From Symsagittifera roscoffensis (Eukaryota > Xenacoelomorpha > Acoela > Convolutidae), in assembly GCF_963678635.1 (NCBI RefSeq), contig NC_087064.1:51416684-51480683 (forward strand): a DNA stretch of 64,000 bases. Direction: 5' to 3'. Numbering within the stretch: the stretch's first letter is position 1; every line of letters begins with the position of its first letter. Of this stretch, positions 20,430-31,204 are shown one piece after another. A program made the position numbers and the translations under genes. A model generated the notes under the pieces. The model made no database searches, was not told where the DNA came from, and was given only the letters and a program-made list of their open reading frames with translations.

Positions 20430-23035
20430 AATTATTAATTTTTCTCCAACTCCCTTTTCTAGTAATCTCAAATCAAAACATAAACCCTTCTCCTCGTACA
20501 GGACCACAAGATTTACTAGTAACACATTACGATTGTGAAGAAAATGAACAAAAAACACTACATAAATATGCAATAAATCAAGTATCACAATGTGAAACAG
20601 AACCACAAGCTATAGAAACCACAGATGTAATAGCAACACTCTATTCAAAAGCCCGAGCAACAACAGTTACAGGTTATAAATTCACAGCAACATTTTCCGA
20701 AAAGAAAGTACATTGTTCACAAGTCTCGAATGGAAACAAAAACCGACTTGACCATGAATCATTCTATCAAAGTAATATAGAACGTCTTTTACATCTCAAT
20801 CCCGACGATTGTAAAAATGAATTACTAAGACTAAACATCACACAAAATAAAAACTCCCAAAGAAAATTAGTTAATTTTCAAGTTTTTTCAGACTCTGCAC
20901 ATCAATCACAACTTGAAAGACACCAAGGACATATAAAACTAGACGAAAAATACCCGTATAACGGCGCACACGGACGATTAACCTATGACCTACACGATAA
21001 ACATTGGATACCACACATTGGTATAAATGACCCATCAAACTGCAAAGCAGACACAAAAAATAAAGGATACCAAGAAATAATGTTTTTCGATTGGAAAATA
21101 CAAGTCGAAAAAATACAACTAACACGAGATTTATCAGATAATACAATGATCTATCAAGGAATCCGATTACCTTGTAAAAATGATCAAGGTTATTGCGACC
21201 CTACAACGAGAACACAAGCAACAATTGTTTGGTTCCCCGAAGATACATGTACAACATTTCAAGTAGCAAAAATACACGCTCGTATGATAAAATTTCACGA
21301 AAAATATTTTATACAATCAATTCCATATGAACAAGTCCATCCATCACGAAAACTAAGTTCTAATTTTAGAAACATAGACAATATAGAAAACAAATTGACA
21401 CGTTTTCAAATATATCAAGAAACAGAACTTGCATGTAAATACAGGAATCCACTTCACAGAACACAATACTCTGAAATATTAGTTGAATACGAAAAAGGAT
21501 TCGACATGACCACTGGAAAAATAAAAATCGACCCATATGCCACAGGTCATCCTTTAAACGAAGGAACATCCTATATACCAGTTAATTTTCAAAAAAGCAA
21601 CGGACAACCTGGTGGACATCTAAAACCTCAGGACACCAGAAGCACACGCTTACAAGAATTATCACTAATGAACACTACATATTTCGGTAATATCCACTAT
21701 GATATTCATTTAGATATGAAACTAGATTATACAATTAGCCGAATTTTTCAAGAAATGTCACTCTCCGAATTAGAAACACTACACCAATTATGCGAATTAG
21801 AACGAACACAAATATTACAATCACTTGCACTAGCAGTATTAAAAATACCCTATGCAGGATACTTATTATCTGGAAATAGATCAAATTTTTTAGACTATGA
21901 AGGAAACATCTTATGGTTTTATACTTGTACTAAAAAAGTATCACCACTATACGTTTTTGAAGATAAACGATGTTATAAAAGAATCCCTATCTTTTATAAG
22001 AATAAAGTACATTTCGTGGATACACTTTCACGAAGAACCTATTTCTGGGATACCGCAGTCCCATGTGGATCAGAAAACAGCCACAATGTAGTACAACTAA
22101 ACCCTGATGAAAATAAATATTATCTTCTCACACCATATCCCACATTAATGCAATCACTCAAAAAATTTTCACCAGAAAGCATTCGCGCTATTGCTCGAAA
22201 CCCAAATATAGACTTACAATCAATAGGAATCTATTCAAAATCAGATATTCAACATCACATTAGAACACAACAATTCCAAGAATTATTAACACAAATGGAC
22301 ACTATACAAAGACAATCAATAGACCAAAATTTACGCAAACTTGCAGAAACCGCAGGATTTGCCGATATCTACACGCAAGACTATAGCGGATATTTTAAGG
22401 ACATTAAAGATTACATATATCTAAACGGTGAAAAATACCGTCCCCAAGATATATCACCAATTAACATTTTTAGCTTTGTTACACTCAAAAATGAGATCCT
22501 CGATTTTCTAGGATGGCCCTACTACATCTTAGAAAAATTGACTATTTTATACGCAATGTTTAACTTTATTGGATTTCTTTTCTCACTTTTAAAAGGAATC
22601 TACAACACATGTGCTATACACACACAAGTAAACAGACAAGCAAGTGTAGCACGCATACTATTTGCAGGATTTTTTGGAATCTTTTCTACATCTATAAACA
22701 AAATTCTTTTAGACGCACAAATAAAAGAATATAACACAAAAATAACAACACGACAAAATACATACGACGAAGAACATAACAATGTAGACATAACGCCAAC
22801 GGCACCACAATTACCAGCCCTACCAAATAACCATCCACTATCCCTAGTCCCACGAAATTTTCGAAACTTAGCCATCACACATAATCCAAATTTTCGACTC
22901 ACCACATCACAAAGTCCCATTCAACATATAATGACACACCAGTCACAAGATGATAATACTTATGAACAAATTATTGAACAACCCCATACCACCGCTTTTC
23001 AGTCTCAAAATAATCATTTTTTTAGCCCACGATGA
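20417..23035 (+). CDS. env: Envelope-like glycoprotein (872 aa)
   Basis: A signal peptide (about residues 1-19, hydrophobic LLIFLQLPFLVIS) is followed by a large ectodomain rich in Cys with several N-glycosylation sequons (for example NIT, NTT and NRS). There is a membrane span at about 708-729, a second hydrophobic stretch at about 744-765, and a polar Pro/Gln/Asn-rich tail of about 105 residues. Position after pol matches retroviral env. I do not recognise the fusion class; similar-looking ORFs occur in invertebrate genomes, but I cannot attach a family name with certainty. It overlaps the upstream ORF by 13 nt, with a candidate splice acceptor ACTCAG ending at 20402, and its stop is shared with the next start as ATGA (23032-23035). 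The frame is undamaged. Confidence 0.8.
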   Translation: MYILKLLIFLQLPFLVISNQNINPSPRTGPQDLLVTHYDCEENEQKTLHKYAINQVSQCETEPQAIETTDVIATLYSKARATTVTGYKFTATFSEKKVHCSQVSNGNKNRLDHESFYQSNIERLLHLNPDDCKNELLRLNITQNKNSQRKLVNFQVFSDSAHQSQLERHQGHIKLDEKYPYNGAHGRLTYDLHDKHWIPHIGINDPSNCKADTKNKGYQEIMFFDWKIQVEKIQLTRDLSDNTMIYQGIRLPCKNDQGYCDPTTRTQATIVWFPEDTCTTFQVAKIHARMIKFHEKYFIQSIPYEQVHPSRKLSSNFRNIDNIENKLTRFQIYQETELACKYRNPLHRTQYSEILVEYEKGFDMTTGKIKIDPYATGHPLNEGTSYIPVNFQKSNGQPGGHLKPQDTRSTRLQELSLMNTTYFGNIHYDIHLDMKLDYTISRIFQEMSLSELETLHQLCELERTQILQSLALAVLKIPYAGYLLSGNRSNFLDYEGNILWFYTCTKKVSPLYVFEDKRCYKRIPIFYKNKVHFVDTLSRRTYFWDTAVPCGSENSHNVVQLNPDENKYYLLTPYPTLMQSLKKFSPESIRAIARNPNIDLQSIGIYSKSDIQHHIRTQQFQELLTQMDTIQRQSIDQNLRKLAETAGFADIYTQDYSGYFKDIKDYIYLNGEKYRPQDISPINIFSFVTLKNEILDFLGWPYYILEKLTILYAMFNFIGFLFSLLKGIYNTCAIHTQVNRQASVARILFAGFFGIFSTSINKILLDAQIKEYNTKITTRQNTYDEEHNNVDITPTAPQLPALPNNHPLSLVPRNFRNLAITHNPNFRLTTSQSPIQHIMTHQSQDDNTYEQIIEQPHTTAFQSQNNHFFSPR

Positions 23036-24837
23036 GCCGCCAACTTGGATCACTACACCGATCAAATTCCCACCCAACCAATCTTACCTCTCCAATCCCA
23101 ATAATACCACTTTTTGCTTTTCCGCCACCCGATTTTCCATCTAGTAATGTAACATCAGGCATGAATTCCGACACTAATTCACACATCTCAGTTTTATACT
23201 CCATCTCACAGCTAAATAACCCGAATATTGAAACCCCCGATGAATTCGCCGACTCAGAACCATCCCCATCCAATAATTTTCATAACTCTTCTAATTTTTC
23301 TCAACCCCCTTTTCAACCCATATTATCCAATAACCCTGACCCAATTACTCCCACACCCTCTTATGCTTCCCAAGTTACCCCAACCTATTCCTCATACCAT
23401 TCTGACCAATCATCTCATTCTCCAGACACCCCCCGAATCTCCCCAGAGCTAGATAATTTTATTACCCTTCAACAACAACCCTACCACCTTAATACCCCAA
23501 CCATAAACCAAATCTCCTCCACAATAAATTCATCCAACCCCCCTACCCCTACACCCTCTTCAACTTATACTGAATCACTAGCACCATCATCCACATCAAC
23601 TGAATCTTCACTCAATACTAATAGAGCTTACCGCACTTTTAAAAGAAAGTTCCCCAACCATCCTTTCCCAGCAAAACCAGGAACAGCCCGTGAATACATC
23701 AACCACCCCAAGCATACTAACACAAAAGAATTTTTAGCCATCACCTTACCCTCATTCCCACAATACACTTTAAACACCCCCCACGACACTAACGAAACAC
23801 GCAACTTCGTAGATGAATACGTTTTAATGCCTACTCTCTCTTGGACCTCATATTATCATTTCACTAACCCTCTTTGCTTACCTTTATCTAACACTCACAT
23901 CGATATAGAGCGAAATACGGACATACTATATCGACTCACTACACCACTAACACCTAGACAATTTACTTACGTTGGATATAAAAAATCACTAAAAACACAC
24001 ACTGCACCTAGAGCTAACGAATATACACTCGAATACTATGATCACAACATCATCAGAGCTAACCAAGATCAATTCTTAGACGACGATCGCTTCGCTAATC
24101 CACAAATTACCGAGAAATTTTTCATCAAGACACCATATACATTCACACTAAACATCTTCGACCGAAAGTTTGATCACATTATTTCAGAAGCACTAACAGA
24201 CACACAAGCATACGAAAGTTTCAAAGAACGCTTCCAAATATTTTCACTAACCTTTCATTTCCTTGCACCACACGAAAGAGATTTACACTGCTCACACGAT
24301 ATTATGTTGCGCACTAAACAAACCCACACATATAGTTATTATCGCTTCATCCAAAATCACTTTGACCTACACACACCCTCTAGACAACCACACCATCGTT
24401 TTCAATTCATTAATTCCAAATACACTTCACCATTTTTCCTAAATTTCACATATTGTATTAAAGACACTAACTTCCATGGTATTCTTCGTAATTATGACCC
24501 CATAACCCAAATGTACATCTTCTGTCCCATTACCAAGACCTTCAACGCCGAAGAATCCCGACCCTTCCTTATCCCGCACGAGTTTGTACAACCCATAGAA
24601 ATCCCAATTTTAGAATTCATCCACAACACTAAATTCAATCACAAATTATATAACTTAATCCAAAACACACCTTATGAGTTTGCAGTTGGCACTGAAGAAC
24701 TAACCACTATCAAGGCACTTCAATTAATTTGGCCACTGCTTCAAACTAAAAATATCATCCGCATCTTAGCTAAACTACTAACAACTTCAGAACTAATTCA
24801 CGACATCTTCCCCCACGGTTTTTTCCCCGACGACTAA
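23032..24837 (+). CDS. ORF of unknown function after env (601 aa)
   Basis: Begins within the env stop codon (ATGA). Residues 1 to about 200 are low complexity (Ser, Pro, Thr, Asn); residues about 205-601 look like a globular domain rich in aromatic residues and His (many Phe, Tyr, His) with few cysteines and no membrane span. A long ORF after env is unusual for Gypsy-type elements. No motif lets me assign it; structural, matrix-like or host-modulating roles are all open. The frame is intact in a young element, so it is likely functional. The stop TAA (24835-24837) is followed three bases later by a perfect splice donor. Confidence 0.75.
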   Translation: MSRQLGSLHRSNSHPTNLTSPIPIIPLFAFPPPDFPSSNVTSGMNSDTNSHISVLYSISQLNNPNIETPDEFADSEPSPSNNFHNSSNFSQPPFQPILSNNPDPITPTPSYASQVTPTYSSYHSDQSSHSPDTPRISPELDNFITLQQQPYHLNTPTINQISSTINSSNPPTPTPSSTYTESLAPSSTSTESSLNTNRAYRTFKRKFPNHPFPAKPGTAREYINHPKHTNTKEFLAITLPSFPQYTLNTPHDTNETRNFVDEYVLMPTLSWTSYYHFTNPLCLPLSNTHIDIERNTDILYRLTTPLTPRQFTYVGYKKSLKTHTAPRANEYTLEYYDHNIIRANQDQFLDDDRFANPQITEKFFIKTPYTFTLNIFDRKFDHIISEALTDTQAYESFKERFQIFSLTFHFLAPHERDLHCSHDIMLRTKQTHTYSYYRFIQNHFDLHTPSRQPHHRFQFINSKYTSPFFLNFTYCIKDTNFHGILRNYDPITQMYIFCPITKTFNAEESRPFLIPHEFVQPIEIPILEFIHNTKFNHKLYNLIQNTPYEFAVGTEELTTIKALQLIWPLLQTKNIIRILAKLLTTSELIHDIFPHGFFPDD

Positions 24838-24840
24838 CAG

Positions 24841-24921
24841 GTAAGTATGAATTAAATGAATATTACTAACTAATTAAAAAAAAAAAAAAAACTCACCATA
24901 CTTTATTCATGTTTTCTTTAG
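24841..24921 (+). other. Spliceosomal intron in the 3' untranslated region of the element
   Basis: CAG|GTAAGTATG begins three bases after the last stop; TACTAAC at 24864-24870 is a perfect branch-point consensus; a pyrimidine-rich TTTTCTTTAG closes it at 24921. Length 81 nt, similar to other introns inferred in this window. A 15-base A run lies inside. Splicing is predicted, not shown. Confidence 0.75.
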
Positions 24922-26459
24922 ATTTTTAGCCTTCATCCGATGATCACCTACAAAAACCACAAAAGACAAATAAAAATCGCAAATTTCATCAAACAAATTT
25001 CAAAAATTCTATTAATCTCTTACACTTATAAATTTATAAATTTAATACAAATGCAGTAAATTCATTTCTAAAATTTTCCCCCACAAGCAGTAAATCTAAT
25101 TATGATGAAAATTTATATCTTAATATTCCCCCATGACTAGCAGTAAATTTCTAAATTCTATGTAGTAAATTAAATAAATGCAAATGCAGTACTAACCTTT
25201 TGATATTTTCATTCATTCGCACAGAAATTCTATCCACACTCGCACAGCTCGCCCACGAAGAATTGTTTAAAATAATGAATTTCAGTTTCAAGTTTTCACA
25301 CTCAACAACTCTAACATATAATAACATGTTTCAAACTTTCCTTTAGCCCGGTTGGAAAGGAATCATATACTAAACAAAACTAACCAACGCAGCTTACTAA
25401 ATACCACAAATCATAGAATAACAGCATGACTTAGAAAAAGAAACCAACGGTACCCAAACCGGATTAACCCAGTTTAAAACTGGATAATTTATTCTTTTGA
25501 AGACTATTATAAAGTCTAAGAAAGAAATAATAAAACACAAAAAAGTCGAAAGACAAACCCATACCACAAACAATTTGATTTTTGAAAAAAGGACACAACC
25601 AACAAAACATAAGTAAGACCACAACAAACTCAACATAAAACGTTGTCACATAACAGGACCCCTCACAAAAAACCGCATGAAATCATACTCCCACTCCTGG
25701 CCTAACCCACCAGGAAGGACGTCCTGAGCATGCTCTATAGCCGGCCTAACCCACCGCGCTACATCCACGCTTTGTGACCACACCACTATTTTTAATAAGA
25801 GCTACTCAAGTGTGAGTAACTCTTCAAAATAACCGAACTAAAACAAAAAGCTTTTGTGAAAACAACTAACTAAAATCATTATTAAAAAATATTAAACTAA
25901 TAAAAGTTTTATAAAATGTAAAATCACATGATGCAATATATAGATCAGAATACAACACCAAGGACGAACATCAAAAGACAAGACGACCCCACTACACTCG
26001 AGAGAGAATGACCAACTACAATCGATATGCCGCTCACAATCACAACTCAAAGGATTTAGAGTACGACTTGACCTCGCAGAAAAGGACTTCATTGAACTAG
26101 ACCAATGACCACCTCGATGTTCAAGTATACGTACAGATCCGAGTAACCAGGCATCCCCTCCACGCACAATCTCCACGCCATTCCCAAACTAGATCATACA
26201 CAAAAGAAGTTCTCCACGCAGAACAGAAAAACCTGACATAGCAAACCATTCTGAAATCAGATTTGAGTTTGTTGCAAAGACGTAGTCGTTGTCACTAGAA
26301 GACACAACGTCTTATGTCTCTAACTCCAGCTTCCTGGAACTTCCCTAACAAAAGAGGAAACGGAAGAAAATTATGATGTTCGCCAAAAACAAACGTCCAT
26401 CATCCATCCTTCGAATTGCAGAAGAACTATTCTAAAAAACTCTGTAAAACCCGGATGGG
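24922..26459 (+). other. 3' noncoding region of the intact element
   Basis: About 1.5 kb without convincing ORFs. Notable: a direct repeat GGCCTAACCCACC at 25699-25711 and 25743-25755 flanking the palindrome AGGACGTCCT (25716-25725). This cluster has a diverged match in the old element near 5365-5385, suggesting a conserved RNA element. AAAACCCGGATGGG just before the 3' LTR (about 26446-26459) is also kept in the old copy and is the best candidate for the plus-strand primer, although it is a weak purine tract. Confidence 0.5.
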
Positions 26460-26867
26460 TGGAACCTGATCTAAACTACATTTTATGATTGGATAAATTA
26501 AATGTTTTACCAATGTAAAGTATTTAATATTAACCAATCATGATCCATCTAACTAACAACCCACTTATTTGTAAGTGCTGAAGTTACTTGTAATTTCAGC
26601 ACCAGAGAGATTTGAATTTAACTTAGAAATTAGTTGAACTCTCCCGAGCACTTCAGCAGCCGCAATAAACCAGTATACCCTAGATCTATTGAGCCTAGCA
26701 GAGACCAGTTAAACAACCTGAGACTAGATAGTATAAGAGTAAGATTAGGATCGGTATTAGACTAAGAAGTTGCACGAATCTATCCGGCCGAAAATAAGAT
26801 AGCGTGACGAGCAGACGGTGTACCCTATCCGAAATTACTCTATGAGTTACACTTCGGTCCTAACTCA
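26460..26867 (+). repeat. 3' LTR of the intact element
   Basis: 408 bp, differing from the 5' LTR at one visible position. AATAAA at 26664-26669 is the candidate polyadenylation signal. Followed by the target duplication GTAG (26868-26871). Confidence 0.95.
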
Positions 26868-26871
26868 GTAG

Positions 26872-28029
26872 GTATCAGTATTTTGCAACATTTCACAGGT
26901 GTTTTTTTTTCGACTGCCGGCCCAAAAATTTTATGTATCTCGTTGAAATTTCAATGTTGTCAATTTAGCAGCAAATTTGGTTCATGAAATATTGGAGTTC
27001 TCGTTTTTCAGGATTCAATTTTTTATCGTTGATTTCTTTCTTGCATTTATTTATTGGCATTTATTATGACCTGATCAACAGATGAAATTTAGTGGAGACG
27101 ACTGCAAATGAAACAAGAGTAGTGGGATGCTGCGCTAGTAGCACAGAAAATTTCCGGTCAAATTCATTAAAAAACTAACATTTATCTAAATTTTGCCGTT
27201 TATTGTGCGTGGTGCGATGAGAGCAACAAGAGGGGTCTTGCCAAGGCAGCGTTAAACGAAGTTTTAGAGGCTAGTTTTATTGGAGTAAAACTAAGTTTTC
27301 ACAGCTCAATTAGAAGCTTTTTCTTATTATAGCTCGCTCGGTTGACTCCCTCGCTCGCTTGTCTCTCTTGCTAGTTTGACTCGTTCGAAATTAGACTAGA
27401 AAACACAGTATCGCAATTCGAACAACAGAGATGAATTTCCAAAACGTTTTTCCGTGTCTAGAAAAACCACTTTAAAATTTTGGGCTTTTTGTCTAAATTA
27501 ATTCTAGCAAAATGCAAACAAGCAGGCTTGAAATAGAAAAAAAAGCCATTTAAATTTTATTCTAGACCTGAAAACTTAGATTTACTTCAAGAAAATTTTG
27601 AGCGCCAATGCCATCTTAAACTTCTTCAAAAATTGAAAAACTTCTGCAAAAATTTGAAAATATTTAGCTTTTTTTGTGTTTTCCAGACATCTTTCAAAAA
27701 ATTTTGTCCAGCATGCCTTTTTTAACTTTATTATCAAAATTCCTAAACTTAAGGTTTCCATTTAGATCCTTTTATCACACCACCCACCAAAACTACACTA
27801 AGCTGAAAGAAAAAATTTAAAAAATTTTTTCAGTTTGTTGCGAACACTCTGTGCTACTTGCACAGCAATTGGCTATCATCGTTTTACTTTTGGGTCCATT
27901 CTCACTCGCCGCCCTCAAGTATATTATAAGAGTTAAAAGATTCCACTTACAAATCTTACACGGAAACCTGCAACGTAATTTTTGTCGGCCGTTAATTTTG
28001 TCGCGGATTCCGCAACGATTGAATCTAGC
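26872..28029. other. No gene seen
   Basis: AT-rich sequence with a run of CTCG(CT) steps near 27330-27370 and no supported ORF. Confidence 0.4.
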
Positions 28030-28456
28030 TATTTGATCCGGATTCAGCAAATGTAAGCAGATTCCGCAACTTAAAAGCGGTTTCCCCGAGTTTGGGTGGG
28101 TTCACCAAAATTGTATGCGGATTTCGCTCACAATTTGTGGATTCCGCTTGCAACTTATTGATTCCGCTCGCAGTTGCGGTTTCTCCGACAGCAAACTTTC
28201 TTATAAACATGGACTATGATTTGGTTTTAGTTTTCACGAGCTGTTACAGTTTGCGCAAGTCATGTTGCGGATTCCGCAAGTTCGCTTGTTTTTGGAGCAA
28301 TTTTGAGCAAAACATTGTTTAAAGTAATTGTTTGTCGAGTCCGAAACAGCAAAGCAGATGAAAAAAAAGTAGCAATATTGCGGATTCCGTGATAACTCTG
28401 TTTTCAACCTTTTGGGGAATCCGCTCACAATTCACAAAATACACAGTTCCGCCTCA
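28030..28456 (-). repeat. Dispersed repeat with GCGGAATCCGC motifs, copy A
   Basis: Reverse-complement homologue of 43851-44215: the core at 28262-28392 aligns base for base over most of its length with 43905-44045. Both ends of the core carry the 11-bp near-palindrome GCGGA(A/T)TCCGC, and further half-copies lie at about 28002, 28060, 28117, 28140, 28161 and 28420. Small ORFs here are by-products. Probably a non-autonomous DNA transposon. Confidence 0.75.
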
Positions 28457-28830
28457 TAATGATAATCTGAATATGCCTTATTATAACGGATACCAATATA
28501 GCTGGCAGGGTTGGGTGGAGGGTGGGGGGGGATGTTTGGGTTCAAAAAACTTCGGAAAATTTACCGATAAATTTACCGTATGGATATTTTATAGTTTATT
28601 TTAAATAATTACACTTACAAGATGGAAAACTATTGTGTTTGAAGAAAATATCTCGGCAGGGGCTAATTTTTTAAAACTGTTCAACCAGAAACTTTCCTAT
28701 TGGTAAATTTTTGTCTGCAGATGAGATAAAAACTATAACAATTTGATTCAGATGATTTTGATCTAAGATTCTGATTCTTGAACGACAAAATACTGAATCA
28801 CAGGTATAGAATTTTTACGTTTGATTTGAT

Positions 28831-28944
28831 ATAGAGAATCAACAAATGACGTGAAAACACGATGTTTGATGTAAATGTAAATTACATCAAACGTTTACAT
28901 TTACATCAAACATCGTGTTTTCACGTCATTTGTTGATTCTCTAT
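28831..28944. repeat. Perfect 50-bp inverted repeat with 14-nt spacer
   Basis: 28831-28880 is exactly complementary to 28895-28944; the spacer 28881-28894 contains another copy of the inner arm motif TTACATCAAACG. The transcript would be a long perfect hairpin. Confidence 0.9.
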
Positions 28945-29324
28945 GTCAGTGAGAATCTAAACTTTATTGTAATGTGTAATGTAAATTATAGTTTAATGTA
29001 AAGGCTCGAACTGACCGATTATAACTTCTAAATTTTAAATGGTATATTTCTAACGACTCGTTTAGTTCATGTCTTATTTTTTGCAATAGAGAACTTGTGA
29101 GAACTGGAATGGCAAAAACACAACAAATAAATTTGATTTTTGTATAAAATAGTCGAAAACAATAAAATACACACTTGATTATGTGGACAAATTATGATTG
29201 TTTTCAGTAAAGCCTCAGTAAAGTTTTAAGGTCGGCCAGCCGAAAAAGAATTTCGTAAAATGGTACCAAGAAGATGCTTTGGTGGCCTGGGTATCGATGG
29301 CCCCATTTTTGACGGTCTTTGTAT

Positions 29325-29720
29325 ATCCATCAAAAGGTATTGTTGTCCTGAGCTTAAATTTGAAACGATATTTTACCTACAATCATTAAGGTATGGGGGT
29401 TTAAAGATCGCCATTTTGGCCAATTTGGGACAATAACGCGCGATTTATTCTGCGCTATTAACGCGTAAGCTGAGACTAAGTCCGTTTTAGAAATCGTTCC
29501 AAATTGATTGAAAGAAGCTTATTTGCCACGATTGATTTGTTACTAGGAGCGACATCTATCAATTTGTACGTTATATGGCGTGTGGGGGATGGTTTCCACA
29601 AAAAAAATCAAATTTCCATTGTATTTTGCACTTTTAATTTTTCTTGTTATTACTGCTCAATAGACCTTGGAAGGCAGTCAAAACATTCAGCGGTTCGCCC
29701 TGATACGAGCAGTCTTGTTT
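29325..29720 (+). repeat. Segment duplication, copy 1
   Basis: Aligns with 29860-30265 (offset about 525-545): shared blocks include ATTGTTGTC(C/T)TGAGCTT, TATGGGGGTTTAAAGA, TTTTGGCCAATTTGGGACAA and TGATACGAGCAGTCTTGTT. Both copies carry GCGCTATTAACGCGT. No clear coding. Confidence 0.75.
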
Positions 29721-29859
29721 CTCTTTCCTTAAAAATATTGTTCCGACTTTGGTAACGAAAGTAACCGAATATTTGTGCTCTGGGTGGGTTTTTTTCTTCA
29801 GACAAATTTCGACTTTTTAACTAACAATTTTTTGGCAATTTTTTAAAATCAATCAAAAG

Positions 29860-30265
29860 ATATTGTTGTCTTGAGCTTGAATTCAAAAATAGATTTTACT
29901 TGTGATTATTCTCCGTTAAGTTATGGGGGTTTAAAGAGTGCTATTTTGGCCAATTTGGGACAATTAACGCGCTATTTATTTCGCGCTATTAACGCGTCAG
30001 CGGAGTTATAATTCAAATTAGAAATTTTTCCAAATTGGTTGAACGAAGCTCATTTGCCATAATTTATTTGTTACTAGGAGCGAAATTTATAACTTTGTAC
30101 TTTATATGGCTTGTTGGGGGATAATTTTTACCAAAAAATCTCAATTTAAAAAAAATTCATTTAGTTTTTATTACATTTATTTTTTTCATGTTATAACTGC
30201 TCCAATGACCTTAAAAAAATTTTGGATTTTTCAGAGCTTCGCCTTGATACGAGCAGTCTTGTTGG
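29860..30265 (+). repeat. Segment duplication, copy 2
   Basis: Diverged partner of 29325-29720, in direct orientation. Confidence 0.75.
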
Positions 30266-30849
30266 AGGTTCAAATTTAAAAGTTTTGAACCCTTTCGGCT
30301 AATTAGAATGAAAAACTGAACGTTTACATCCCAAGACTAAAAACAAATTCAAATCAACTTAATTATTTGAAAAGTTTCGGACAGATAAGGGAAATAACGA
30401 TGAACGAGTTTTATGTTTTTGATTTCTAAAAATGTCGAAGAATGAATTAATTTAAGTTTTTGAATTAATTCTTTGTCGTTAGCTTTTCTTTTTGAGTTTA
30501 AATGTTTGGTTAAACCAATGGTTTAACTTTCTGTTTCAACCCATTGTCCCAAAGCATTGGGGGTCATTTGACGCTGTACGTAAATAATGGCTTTTTTGTT
30601 TCTTTTTGTAATTTTAAAATTTCCATAAAGTTTTCTGGTGTAAGTGGGTTATCGCTGTTTGATCAATGCTTGCTCAAGGAATTAATTCTAACAGTAAGCC
30701 AAGTTATAATGTTCTTCTGTATCATACATTTTGCGAAATTGCCTAAAAGATTTTGAACAGTCTTTTGTCAGTTATTTGCATTAAAACTAAAATTTAAACC
30801 TGGAATTGCTTTTACAGTGTGGTCGAGTCGTTTGTGTAAAGTGTATATA

Positions 30850-31150
30850 TGGAAAGATGGAGAGAACTCGCAGCAATGATGAGCACTATTGAAAATGTTG
30901 AACGGTACGGTTTTCTTAATGTCGGTCAACTTGAGGAGTCTCTTGATGTAAATTAGGACGAACATAACTTTAGGAATCTTGAGCTGAGGGTTTCTAAGGA
31001 TGTACACAGGCTTCAGTTCGGTCTATCTAAGTTAACGCGTACGTTTGATTGGTTAGAACTAACGACGTTACGGCGAAACGGTAGTAGTACCAATCACGGC
31101 GGTATGAGATCAAAAACGGGGCGAGCCCGTTTTCTAGCTTTGCCCTAAGC
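30850..31150 (+). repeat. Decayed coding-like duplication, copy 1
   Basis: Aligns with 31205-31515 (offset about 353). One frame reads nearly through both copies with a shared pattern (AAMM.TI, GQL.ESLDV, NF..LELR.S.D) before stops and a frameshift, so the ancestor was probably coding. The pattern suggests a helical, charged protein; family not recognised. Confidence 0.5.
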
Positions 31151-31204
31151 TTGAGCAAAAAAAACTTTTGTCAGTGAAAATTTTGAGAAAGGTTGGTATA
31201 ATTT

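Larger units (their letters stand above)
7943..26867 (+). mobile_element. Intact 18.9-kb Ty3/Gypsy-type endogenous retrovirus
   Basis: Two 408-bp LTRs (7943-8350 and 26460-26867) with TG...CA ends differ at one visible base (T versus C in GAGACTAGTT, near 8189). They are flanked by GTAG at 7939-7942 and 26868-26871, a 4-bp target duplication as in gypsy and errantiviruses. Inside are a primer site, a 1.25-kb structured leader, ORF1, a gag-pol frame of 2740 codons with protease, reverse transcriptase, RNase H and DD35E integrase, two small membrane ORFs, a low-complexity ORF, an envelope-like glycoprotein, a 601-codon ORF of unknown function and an intron after the last stop. All long frames are open, so the insertion is recent. 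At nearly 19 kb it is far longer than ordinary Gypsy elements (5-8 kb). Confidence 0.95.
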
